DNA from: Haliangium sp963772315
GTDB lineage: Bacteria; Myxococcota_A; Polyangia; Haliangiales; Haliangiaceae
DNA length: 64,000 nt
Reading direction: 5' to 3'
Assembly (NCBI GenBank): GCA_963772315.1
Contig: CAVYWJ010000004.1
Coordinates: 558,001-622,000, forward strand
Every line of letters starts with the position of its first letter. The first letter of the stretch is position 1. A program made the translations under genes and the position numbers. The notes under the pieces were generated by a model. The model did no database searches. It had not been told where the DNA came from and saw nothing but the letters and a program-made list of their open reading frames with translations. This document shows, in pieces, positions 42,605 through 53,768 of the stretch.

Positions 42605-43981
42605 TCAATCAGCGCCGGTGTTCAGGTTATCGAACTGGTTGGTCGCGTCCGACCGGCCCGCCTCGATATAAGAGTCGCTGATGAGATATACGATGGCGCC
42701 CGGCAGGGCCTGGCCACTGACGTCGTATCGCCCGTGAGACGTCCACTCGCGACCATCGGGCGACGTCTCCCAGTGGAGCAGCGCCGCATCATCGTCGTGA
42801 CGGAAGCGCCACCAGCGGTGCTCGTCCTGCGCGTAGCTCAACGTGCAGGGCGTCGCACCGGACTCGATGAGGTCGTTCTTGCACACCAGCTGGTTGATCT
42901 GCGCCTCGCTGAGATTGGTGTGCTCGAACGAGATCGCTTTGCCGTCCTGGAACGCCAGGATGAACAGCGTGCGGATCGCCCCGGTCTCGTCGACCTGGGG
43001 AACCTCGACCGCGATGCTGCTGCCGCTCAGGTCGTAGTAGGTCTTCGACTCGTAGCCGCAAGCGCCGGGGCCCTCGGGCGCGTAGTCGAACAGCACCGCG
43101 CCGTTGCGCTCGAAGAACGAGCAGCTTCGGTCGGCCCACGCCCACCACCCGTTACCGACCAGCCCATCGTTGAAGTCGTCGCGGAGCGCGGACACCGGGC
43201 ACCACGACTCGCTCTGGTCGAGCTGACCGCCGTTGATCCGATCGAAGAACACCGGCGCGGTGACGGGCGCACCGCCCGGCAGGAAGGTCAGGAGCCGGAT
43301 CACCACCAGGCCGGCGAACGGCAGCGACGAGGCCGAGGTCAGGAGCTCCCAGGTCTCGCCGTCGCCCGAGGCTTCCCAGTAGATCGAGCCCTGCTCCTCG
43401 CGGATCTGCCAGAACCGGTGCGCCGCCGGGACGTAGCCGACCTTCCTGCTGACATAGCGGTTGTCGGAGACCTCGTAGGTCATGCTGAGCGTGTCACCGC
43501 TCAGCTCGAAGTTGACGTCGTTCGAGCCGTCGACCTCGAGCTCGAACACCAGCGTCGCGTTGGTCCCGGGGTCGTAATCCGGAACCTCCACGGAGACGCG
43601 GCTGCCGCGCAGCAGGTACATCCGGTTGGTGACGTAGCCGCCGTTGGCCTCGGACGCGGGATCGCCGTGCGCGATCTGGAGCCGGCCCTCGACGTGCGCG
43701 AACTGGAGGTTGTAGCCCTCCTGGCGCCAGACCGCGGTCTCGAGCTCTTCCCCTTCGAAGTCGCTGGCCAGGAGATCGGTGGTGCCACAGCCCTCAACAC
43801 CGCTGGGCTGCGCGCCCTGGCTCACCGGCTCGCAGTAGCCGCGGCTGCAGGCGTAGCCGCTCGGGCACGTCCCGTCGTCACATTGATAGCGGGTGCGATG
43901 ATAGTCGGCGTCGAAGGCGCACGCGCTCCACCCCGCAGCCAGCATGGCGATGAGCCCGGCGCGAAGCCATCCGTCGATCAT
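42605..43981 (-). CDS. lipoprotein with two LamG-like beta-sandwich domains
   Basis: A 458-aa exported protein with a lipoprotein signal (MLAAGWSACAFD). A small cysteine-containing N-terminal module (CDDGTCPSGYACSRGYCEP) is followed by two tandem domains that begin with DLLASDFEGEELETAVW and SALRDDFNDGLVGNGWW. Each is ~180 residues and each has an EVPDYDPGT / EVPQVDETG and a WEASGDGETWE / WETSPDGREWT segment, so they look like an internal duplication. A glycan-binding role is possible but not shown. Confidence 0.85.
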   Translation of the reverse strand: MIDGWLRAGLIAMLAAGWSACAFDADYHRTRYQCDDGTCPSGYACSRGYCEPVSQGAQPSGVEGCGTTDLLASDFEGEELETAVWRQEGYNLQFAHVEGRLQIAHGDPASEANGGYVTNRMYLLRGSRVSVEVPDYDPGTNATLVFELEVDGSNDVNFELSGDTLSMTYEVSDNRYVSRKVGYVPAAHRFWQIREEQGSIYWEASGDGETWELLTSASSLPFAGLVVIRLLTFLPGGAPVTAPVFFDRINGGQLDQSESWCPVSALRDDFNDGLVGNGWWAWADRSCSFFERNGAVLFDYAPEGPGACGYESKTYYDLSGSSIAVEVPQVDETGAIRTLFILAFQDGKAISFEHTNLSEAQINQLVCKNDLIESGATPCTLSYAQDEHRWWRFRHDDDAALLHWETSPDGREWTSHGRYDVSGQALPGAIVYLISDSYIEAGRSDATNQFDNLNTGAD

Positions 43982-43991
43982 TGGGCGCTCC

Positions 43992-45047
43992 TCAGAACGT
44001 GAACGTCAACGATACGCCGGCGCCCTGCTCGAGCGGAAGCGGCGCCAGCGAGGTGGCTGCTTCGGCCGCGGGCGCGTCGGGCTCCAGCACCAGCGAGACC
44101 ACGGCGGCGATGGCGAACGCGGCCGCGGCGCTGAAAGCGATGTTGGTGATCAGCGCGTTGCGCTCGCCGCGTCGCTCGATCTTCTCGGCGTCGGAGAAGC
44201 TGTGATCGGGGCTGTTCTCGTTCAAGCGCTCGAGCTCGTCCTGGTCCTGGCTCACCTGCCACCCGAAGTATCCGGCCGCTCCGCCCGCCAGCACGGCCGC
44301 CGTGCCCCACACGTACCAGCGTCCGTAGAGCGGCGGCGCCGGCGCCTTGCCGGCCGGGCGCGCCGCGGTGATGGGCGCCGCGCTCTGCGCGCGCGCGACC
44401 GGCGCCAGCGTCAGCGGGGCGCTCCACGAGCCGAACTCGACCAGGAGATTGCCATGCTCGTCCACTGCCGCGCACACCAGGGTCACGGGCTCGGTCACCG
44501 GCACACGGATCGTGTGCGAGCCCGGGCCGCTCGCCTCGAGGATCTGCTCGGCGCCGTCCGCGAGCCGGTACACCACGCGCGCGCCGGCCACCATCTCGGC
44601 CGGGTCGGACGCCACCTCGAGCGTCACGTGGGCGGCGGCATCGTCGGCGCTGCAGCGCACGTCGAGCTTGCCGCGGGCGCTCATCGCGTCCCTGGCCGCC
44701 TTGAACGGCTGCTGGATCTTGGGCGAGGTGCCGCGCGCCAGCTCGGCCGTGGGCTCGAGCGCCAGCAGGCTGCGGAAGTAGCGCTGGGCGTCGTCCTGGT
44801 GTCCGAGCGACGCGTGGATCTCGCCCAGCATGCGATAGATCGCCTTCATGTCCTCGCCGCTGTTCTTGCCCCCGTACAGGGCCTTCTCCAGCGCGTGGAG
44901 GGCCTGTTCGTACTTGAGGGCGGCCAGCGCCTGCCGCGCGTCGTCCAGGTGGCGATCGTCATCGGCACGGGCACCTGCCGGCGCGGCAAGCGCCGCGAGC
45001 ACGAGCGCCACGGCCAGCGCCCTCGAACACCGCAGAGGTTGTTTCAT
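43992..45047 (-). CDS. secreted TPR protein, PEGA-like, downstream of the Ser/Thr kinase
   Basis: A 351-aa exported protein. Signal ALAVALVLAALAAPAGARA. TPR-like residues ~25-100 (LDDARQALAALKYEQALHALEKALYG; GEIHASLGHQDDAQRYFRSLLALEP). A beta domain follows (~120-210), then a hydrophobic segment (WYVWGTAAVLAGGAAGYFGW) and a terminal ...SLTFTF. It begins 23 bases after the kinase gene stop, so both are probably one operon. It matches the architecture of the 7308-8396 protein. Confidence 0.8.
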   Translation of the reverse strand: MKQPLRCSRALAVALVLAALAAPAGARADDDRHLDDARQALAALKYEQALHALEKALYGGKNSGEDMKAIYRMLGEIHASLGHQDDAQRYFRSLLALEPTAELARGTSPKIQQPFKAARDAMSARGKLDVRCSADDAAAHVTLEVASDPAEMVAGARVVYRLADGAEQILEASGPGSHTIRVPVTEPVTLVCAAVDEHGNLLVEFGSWSAPLTLAPVARAQSAAPITAARPAGKAPAPPLYGRWYVWGTAAVLAGGAAGYFGWQVSQDQDELERLNENSPDHSFSDAEKIERRGERNALITNIAFSAAAAFAIAAVVSLVLEPDAPAAEAATSLAPLPLEQGAGVSLTFTF

Positions 45048-45070
45048 CGCTGCTTCTCGGAGCCCCCAGA

Positions 45071-46951
<1,881 letters not shown>

Positions 46952-47856
46952 GGTCACCGCGCATGATAACAAGCTCTTGCCAAAGATCGATGCGCCAGTG
47001 CGCTTCTCTGCCCCGCGACCGCGTCCTACATGACACCGGCCACGCCACGACGCTTCCAGCAGGTCACCAGAGGGCCGGAGAGTGAGCAGCGCTACCTATC
47101 GAAGTGCCATTGAACCGCCGGCATCGCGCTCGAAACGCGCCGGCGGTACTGGGTTCCAGCGGTTTCTCCCCACAGGGAGAGCCCGGCGGCGGCTGTCTCG
47201 GCGGGGTTCCCCCGGTCCGTCCTCGGCCTCCGGCCACCGGCAATCCCGGTGACGAGGAATACGCCGAGCAAGACCGACGCCCCCGGTCCGGGGCCTCCGA
47301 CCTGCGGGCGCGGCCGGGTGCCCACCCCGCCGAGCGCCACCGCCTTGGCGCGCGCGGTGACGATGCTCCTTGCACTCATCCGCGTCGGGCGTGGGGGAGC
47401 TATTTGGGCCTGATGTCCTGGTACTGCTGGCCAGAAGTGATTCCCCCGCTGTGGGGGAGGGGGGGCGCGGACGAGTGATGGTGACGTGAGGGCCGAGGTG
47501 GCGGCGGCGCAGCGGGGAGGTGCCGGCGAGCGCGCGCAGCTGCGTGGCGCTCATCCCGTGAAGGCGCGGGCTCACGGGGGGGACGCGAGGGGAGCTGGGT
47601 CGGGGCCGCGCAGCGAGCACGTCGCCGGAGGGGCCGCCCGCAAGCGAAAGCCGCCGCCGGGCGCTGGCGAGCAACCCCCCGTGCCGTCACGGGACGCCGC
47701 CTTCAGTCGCCCAGGCTCCCCTCTCTGCGATCCGGGGAGCTACTCCTGGAACGTCGTACCAGGTGTCAGGCAGCGTCGGCCAGCGTCGGCCAGGCGTCGG
47801 GCACGGGTCGGCCCGGCCGCCAGGCAGTCGAGCGAGCCCGGGCGAGCCAGGCGCGC
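46952..47856. other. long intergenic region with no clear gene
   Basis: About 900 bp. Short open frames exist on the minus strand (47092-47379 with a hydrophobic GASVLLGVFLVTGIAG stretch, 47400-47690), but none has a ribosome site, domain or codon pattern I trust. Its very GC-rich, homopolymer-containing sequence (gggggaggggggg near 47452-47467) could hide a small RNA or decayed gene. I assign nothing. Confidence 0.5.
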
Positions 47857-48822
47857 TCAGAAGTCCACGCCGAGCGAGGTCACGACCGTGAGCTGCCCGG
47901 TCGAGAGGTCGCGCGAGTCACAGAAGCTGGTCGTGTTGCCCACGATCGCGCAGTCGCTGGTCGTGCTGGGCTGATCGTCCACAGTGCCGCCGGCCAGGGT
48001 GAACTGCCCCTCCAGCGTCAACGCGAAGATCGAGTAGCGCACGCGCGTGCCGGCGAAGAGGCGGTGCCGCAGGATGCTGTCCTGATCCGCGAACACGAAG
48101 CTCAGCCCCGCGTCACCCGCGACCTGCGGGGTCTTGTCGATGAGCTCCGAGCGCGGGATGACGATCAGCAGGTTGTAGCCGGCGTAGGGCGTGAGGTTGA
48201 ACGTGCCGCCGACGCCGATCTCCTTGCCGGCGGACGCGTCCACCGACACCACCGTCAGGTCGAGATCCGACTCGCCCATCATGCGCGAGACCGCCCCGCG
48301 CACGGCCAGCGACGGCAAGGGCAGGTCGTGATAGCCCTCGTGCAGCGCGATCTTGCCGTAGGCCTGGGCGGTCATCATGCGCGAGCCGACCAGCTGGACC
48401 ATACCGGCGCCGAACTCGAACGAGGGCACGGGGAGCCACATGCCCTTGCGCGCGAACACGCCGACCGTCGGCATGACGCCGCCGCCGTGCGGGCCCGCGC
48501 CCGTGGGCTGCGAGCTGCCGGACCGGACGCGCCAGTAGGACGCGTCGCTGTCGATCGACGTGAAGCCGACGTCGGCGGCGAACTGGAACCCGCCGAAGCC
48601 GAGCGTGTCTGCCGGCGAGAGCAGCCGCGGCGCCAGCACCACGCCGAGCTCGCTGGCCAGCGAGCGAAACTCGGCGCCGTTGCCGACCGTGGCGCCGCCG
48701 TTGATCGTGCCGAGCCGCGACAGCACGATGTCGTTGTCGCCGGCATGTGCCGGCAGGGCACAGAAGAGGACTCCCACCGCGGTCGCGAGTCCGCGCACCG
48801 CCGCGAGCGCAAGCCGTTGCAT
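47857..48822 (-). CDS. outer-membrane beta-barrel-like protein
   Basis: A 321-aa exported protein. Signal LALAAVRGLATAVGVLFCALPAHAG. The body is a run of alternating strands with glycine turns (LGFGGFQFAADVGFTSID, GGTFNLTPYAGYNLLIV, RHRLFAGTRVRYSIFALTLEGQFTLAGG), ending SLGVDF with terminal Phe, typical of barrel insertion. No specific family is recognised. Start MQRLALAAV was chosen as the signal start. Confidence 0.8.
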   Translation of the reverse strand: MQRLALAAVRGLATAVGVLFCALPAHAGDNDIVLSRLGTINGGATVGNGAEFRSLASELGVVLAPRLLSPADTLGFGGFQFAADVGFTSIDSDASYWRVRSGSSQPTGAGPHGGGVMPTVGVFARKGMWLPVPSFEFGAGMVQLVGSRMMTAQAYGKIALHEGYHDLPLPSLAVRGAVSRMMGESDLDLTVVSVDASAGKEIGVGGTFNLTPYAGYNLLIVIPRSELIDKTPQVAGDAGLSFVFADQDSILRHRLFAGTRVRYSIFALTLEGQFTLAGGTVDDQPSTTSDCAIVGNTTSFCDSRDLSTGQLTVVTSLGVDF

Positions 48823-48905
48823 CGGTCCGACGCTACGCCCGCCCCCTGACCGTGTCAAGGAACCGCGTGCGCCGGTGGGGGCTGGCCCGGGTATGATAGC
48901 GAAAT

Positions 48906-49709
48906 ATGCCCAGCCAGACCGTGCCGACTTCCTACACCACGATCGCCTACGACGACGTCGATGTTCCGGTGGCCCGCATCACGCTCAACCGGCCCGACAA
49001 GCGCAATCCGATCGGTCCGCTCGCCATCGGTGAGCTCGTCCACGCGTTCGAGGCCGCGCGCCAGAGCGAGGCCTCGCGCGTGGTGATCCTCACCGGCGCC
49101 GGCGCCGCGTTCTCCGCCGGTGGCGACCTCAGCTCGATCGCGGGCGGCGCCGAGGGCTCCCGGTCGCCGATCCGGCCGCGGTCGCTGAGCGACCTCTTTC
49201 CCGCCATGCACGGGCTCGGCAAGCCGATCATCGCCATGGTCAACGGCCCCGCCCTGGCCGGCGGGCTGGGCCTGATGATCGCCTGCGACCTGGTCGTGGC
49301 CAGCGACCAGGCCACGTTCGGGCTGCCCGAGATCAAGGTCGGCCTGTGGCCGATGATGGTGATGAGTGAGCTCGTGCGCAACATCGGCCGCAAGAGCGCG
49401 CTCGACCTGATGCTCACCGGCCGGCACATCGGGGCCAGCGAGGCCCAGGCCCTGGGCCTGGTCAACCGTGTGGTCCCGCACGAGCGCCTGGAGGCCGAGA
49501 CCCTGGAGCTCGCGCGCGCCGTGGCCAGCAACAGCCCGGCCACCATGGCGCTCGGCCTGCGCGCGCTCTATCACTGCCAGGACATGGAGTTCGAGTCCGG
49601 GCTCACGTACCTCGAGAAGGAGCTCGGCAAGGTCCTGGCGCTCGACGACGCCAAGGAGGGCATCATGGCCTTCCTGCAGAAGCGCAAGCCCGAGTGGAAG
49701 GGCCACTGA
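48906..49709 (+). CDS. enoyl-CoA hydratase/isomerase family protein
   Basis: A 267-aa crotonase-fold enzyme. RNPIGPLAIGEL, the oxyanion-forming FSAGGDLSSIAGGA and the ALAGGLGLMIACDLVVASDQATFGLPEIKVGL signature are clear. The GLPEIK segment keeps the catalytic-type Glu. The substrate is not defined. It lies upstream of an SCP2 protein and a CoA transferase on the same strand, suggesting a short acyl-CoA or lipid pathway. Confidence 0.92.
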   Translation: MPSQTVPTSYTTIAYDDVDVPVARITLNRPDKRNPIGPLAIGELVHAFEAARQSEASRVVILTGAGAAFSAGGDLSSIAGGAEGSRSPIRPRSLSDLFPAMHGLGKPIIAMVNGPALAGGLGLMIACDLVVASDQATFGLPEIKVGLWPMMVMSELVRNIGRKSALDLMLTGRHIGASEAQALGLVNRVVPHERLEAETLELARAVASNSPATMALGLRALYHCQDMEFESGLTYLEKELGKVLALDDAKEGIMAFLQKRKPEWKGH

Positions 49710-49731
49710 CCCGCGCCGGCCGCGTCCGGGC

Positions 49732-49890
49732 TCAGCCGCCCAGCAGATAGCTCTGCACCAGCACCAGGCTGGCGGCGATGAGGCCGAGCACCATCACCGC
49801 CCACGATGCGGTCTCGGCTACGCGCAGGACGCGCGGCACGGCGGCCGCGCTCGCGGAGGACTCGGGTCGATACGCCAGGCGAGAATCCAT
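49732..49890 (-). CDS. small membrane protein (52 aa)
   Basis: MDSRLAYRPESSASAAAV then one hydrophobic helix (ASWAVMVLGLIAASLVLVQSYLL). The ATG at 49890 follows GGGGTGGGC. It lies in the gap between two plus-strand genes and is plausible rather than certain. Confidence 0.45.
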   Translation of the reverse strand: MDSRLAYRPESSASAAAVPRVLRVAETASWAVMVLGLIAASLVLVQSYLLGG

Positions 49891-50164
49891 GCCCACCCCA
49901 AAAGCACGCGCCGGGCCAATCCGAGGGCGGCCGAGTGGCATGAAGATTCGCGCACTTGCCGGCCGCGTCCCGGGGGGAGGACTCCCCACCCGGCGCAGCC
50001 TCTTCCCACCCCTCCATCCGCGCGATGCGCCGGGAGCCGCGCTCCTTGACGGGTCTTTTCACCCCGTGGTACCAGGAGCGTCCGGGATGCGCCCGGGCTT
50101 GGCCGCGCCGTCGGCCTGGTTGCCCGCCGCCCGCTCGATTTTCTCGCAGAAAGAAGGATGTAAC

Positions 50165-50512
50165 ATGGCCACGCCCAAGGACGCGCAAGAGCTATTCGAC
50201 AAACTCATGCCCGAGGCGCTCCAGAAGCACCCCGACAAGGCACGGGAAGTCAACGCAGTCTACTACTTCGACATCACCGGCACCGGTGGTGGCAAGTGGA
50301 CCGTGAACCTGGTGACGGACCCGCCCCAGGTCGTCAAGGGCGATGCCGGCAACTCGCAGTGCAGCATCACGATGACCCACGAGGACTTCCAGACCATGCT
50401 CTCCGATCCTCAGGCGGGCATGCAGCTCTACTTCCAGGGCAAGCTGCAGGTCGGCGGTGATCCCATGCTGGCCATGAAGCTGCAGCAGTTCCTCGAGATC
50501 GCCAAGGGCTGA
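50165..50512 (+). CDS. SCP2 sterol-carrier-like protein
   Basis: A 115-aa SCP2-domain protein that binds lipids or acyl-CoA. Motifs are ALQKHPDKAREVNAVYYFDITGTGGGKWTVNL, CSITMTHEDFQTMLSDPQAGMQLYFQGKLQVGGDPMLAMKLQQF, typical of the family's C-terminus. The ATG at 50165 has AAGGATG upstream. It sits between an enoyl-CoA hydratase and a CoA transferase. Confidence 0.93.
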   Translation: MATPKDAQELFDKLMPEALQKHPDKAREVNAVYYFDITGTGGGKWTVNLVTDPPQVVKGDAGNSQCSITMTHEDFQTMLSDPQAGMQLYFQGKLQVGGDPMLAMKLQQFLEIAKG

Positions 50513-50553
50513 GCCCACTGCTTCCCCGGGCGAACGCCACGGGAAGCGCACGA

Positions 50554-50584
50554 GCGGGTAGTCGCGGCGCGGCTGCCCGCTTTT
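50554..50584 (+). terminator. Rho-independent terminator after the SCP2 gene
   Basis: The stem GCGGGTAG/CTGCCCGC (one G-U pair) around a short GC-rich loop is followed directly by TTTT, 41 bases after the SCP2 stop. The downstream CoA-transferase gene must then have its own promoter or read-through. Confidence 0.7.
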
Positions 50585-50665
50585 CGTATGTGGGCTGCGC
50601 GTGCCCTCCGGTCACGACCCGGGGCTGCGCATGCCCTCCGACTTCACGATAGAGGAGACCGCCTC

Positions 50666-51844
<1,179 letters not shown>

Positions 51845-51984
51845 CCGCGGCCCGCGCTCGGCCTGACGGCGCGGCCTGCGCTGCTCGCCCGGCACGCGCG
51901 CGGCCGGCCGTCTGCGCGCGTGACCGCTGCCCGGAGCGCGCTGTGGCCAGCGGCTGCGACCGCGCTGGAAATCTGGCGACCCTC
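51845..51984. other. short GC-rich spacer before repeat array
   Basis: No gene is seen between the CoA-transferase stop and the repeats. The sequence is composed of g/c-rich degenerate copies resembling the adjoining repeat. Confidence 0.4.
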
Positions 51985-52262
51985 TCGACGCGCGTCGAAA
52001 CCGATGGGCGGCGTTTCGGCGAGCGGCTCGACGCGCGTCGAGAGGCTTCCCTGCATTCCGGCGAGCGGCTCGACGCGCGTCGGGAGCCTTCCCTGCGTGC
52101 CGGCGAGCGCCCGGACGCGCGTCGAGAGCCTCGCCAGAGCTCCGCGCGCGTGTCCGGACGCGTCGAGGCACGCGCGCCGGGAGCTGGGGAGCGCCCTGGA
52201 CGCGCGTCGGGAGCCTCGCCCGGATCCTGGCGAGCCCCTCGACGCGCGTCCGGTGCGTCCCC
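51985..52262. repeat. 42-bp degenerate tandem repeat with palindromic core
   Basis: The core gacgcgcgtc recurs at 51987, 52030, 52072, 52114, 52199 and 52241, i.e. every ~42-43 bp with one degenerate unit between 52114 and 52199. In the best copies it extends to the perfect 12-bp palindrome CGACGCGCGTCG. Between cores are variants of gagaggcttccctgcattccggcg. Period 42 keeps the reading frame, so both strands look open, but no gene with a start is evident. 52263-52512 has no clear gene. Confidence 0.82.
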
Positions 52263-52512
52263 GACCCGGCACGCGTCCGATTTCCGCCGCGGCGACAGCC
52301 TCGCCGAGGTTTGTTCCGCTCGCCCGCGCCGCCACATGCGTCCCGGCAGCGGCGAGGAGGCGGTCGCCCCGGTGATCAGACGTCGGCGCTGGCGCGAGCG
52401 ACGCGCTCGGCGAGCCGGGCTCTGACGTCCGGGAGCAGACGCCGGGGCGCGGCGGACCTCAAGTGACAGCGAACAGGTCGTCGAGCGAGGCGACGTCGAT
52501 GATGCGCTCGCA

Positions 52513-53694
52513 TCAGCGATCGAGATCGTCGGCGCCGGCGCTGGCGACGCGCTCCGTGATGGCCTCGGGCAGCGTGCCGAAGCGCCGCCCGAGCTGCCGC
52601 AGCAGGAGCGCTCGCTGCTTCTCGACGCCCTTCTCGATGCCCTTCTCGACGCCCTTCTCGATGCCCTTCTCGATGGCCTTCTCGACGGCCTTCTCGACGG
52701 CCTTCTCGACGCCCTTCTCGATGGCCTTCTCGATGGCCTTCTGGTAGACGGCCTCGGTGGCCTCGGCGCCGAACCGCTGCACGATGATTTCATCGAAGGT
52801 GAGCATGGTCTGTTGGAACTCCTCGCCCAGGAGCGAAGTCAGCAGGCTGATGAGGGTCGCCCGATCGATGTCGGGGTGAGCGAGTCTAATATACCTCATG
52901 AGGTAGGAGAGCCACAGGCGGCCGTACTCGCTGGCGTGCAGCGTGCGGACGTCGTCGGCGTGCTGGGCCATGAAGGTCAGCACGTGCGGCGATTTGTAGT
53001 GCTTCATGATGCCCAGGGTGAGGCGCGGCACCGGGCCGACGAGGCGGGCGTCGATGTCGCGGTCGTCGGTCGCGCACAGGTCGTCGAGCACGAAGCTGAA
53101 CGACAGGAGGTGCGGGGCCAGGTCGCGGCGGGCCTCGGGCGAGAGGTTGGTGAGCTCGAGCAGCGAGGTGGGCGCGCGCCAGGGCCGCGTGCCCTGATAC
53201 AGCACGACGGGCAGGATCGCGGGCAGATACTCGGCGTCGGGGTGGCCGTCGAGCCAGTGGCGCAGGAAGTCGAAGACCATCTCGGTCATGCGCCAGCTCA
53301 TCCAGCGCTCGATGCGGCTTTGGTGCTCGAACAGGAGCCACAGGAAGGCCTCGCGGCCGTCCTTGAGCCGGGCCTTGAACAGGAGGTCGCCGTGCAGCTG
53401 CGCGAGCTCCTTGCTGACCATGCTGGCGTGCACGGGCTGGAGGCTCGGCCAGTCGATGTGCGCGGCCACGGAGGGCGGCAAGATCGACTGCAGCACAGCC
53501 GCGGCGTGGCCAGGATCGCCGAAGATCAAGCGAAAGAACGCGTCGTGCGGCTGGGCCGGCTGGACCGGGGTGTCCGGCTCCGGGACGTCCGCGGCGCCCG
53601 GGTCGGTTGCCGCGCCCGGGTCGGTTGCCGCGCCCGCGGCGGTTGCCGCGCCCGCGGCGTTCCCGGGCCGCTCGTCCTGAGGGTTGCTGGACAT
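52513..53694 (-). CDS. Rpn/YhgA-like nuclease with tetrapeptide-repeat tail
   Basis: A 393-aa protein of the recombination-promoting nuclease/transposase-like (YhgA-like) family. The N-terminus is an Ala/Asp/Gly-rich linker (~8-45). The PD-(D/E)XK-like nuclease motifs are visible: HDAFFRLIFGDP, Asp103 (HGDLLFKA) and Glu123-x-Gln125 (LLFEHQSR). A helical region follows to ~320. Then ten tetrapeptides of the form (K)AIE/GVE/GIE, encoded by 12-bp DNA repeats at about 52620-52740, and a C-terminal LRQLGRRFG. Length polymorphism in such tails is expected. The upstream convergent neighbour shares a spacer with it. Confidence 0.9.
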   Translation of the reverse strand: MSSNPQDERPGNAAGAATAAGAATDPGAATDPGAADVPEPDTPVQPAQPHDAFFRLIFGDPGHAAAVLQSILPPSVAAHIDWPSLQPVHASMVSKELAQLHGDLLFKARLKDGREAFLWLLFEHQSRIERWMSWRMTEMVFDFLRHWLDGHPDAEYLPAILPVVLYQGTRPWRAPTSLLELTNLSPEARRDLAPHLLSFSFVLDDLCATDDRDIDARLVGPVPRLTLGIMKHYKSPHVLTFMAQHADDVRTLHASEYGRLWLSYLMRYIRLAHPDIDRATLISLLTSLLGEEFQQTMLTFDEIIVQRFGAEATEAVYQKAIEKAIEKGVEKAVEKAVEKAIEKGIEKGVEKGIEKGVEKQRALLLRQLGRRFGTLPEAITERVASAGADDLDR

Positions 53695-53711
53695 GACGTC
53701 GCCCTTATAAT
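53684..53711 (+). promoter_or_regulatory. candidate sigma70-type promoter
   Basis: TTGCTG at 53684-53689, 16 bases, then TATAAT at 53706-53711, about 58 bp upstream of the DUF2341 lipoprotein start. It overlaps the start of the divergent Rpn gene. Confidence 0.45.
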
Positions 53712-53768
53712 GCGGGGCTGCGACATCCAGCCATGCTGGATCCCATCTTCCACCGGCGGTTCCACCCT

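Noticed and set aside
47092..47379. Small minus-strand gene with a hydrophobic stretch
   Set aside because: No ribosome site, no domain and weak codon pattern; kept only as a note in the intergenic entry.
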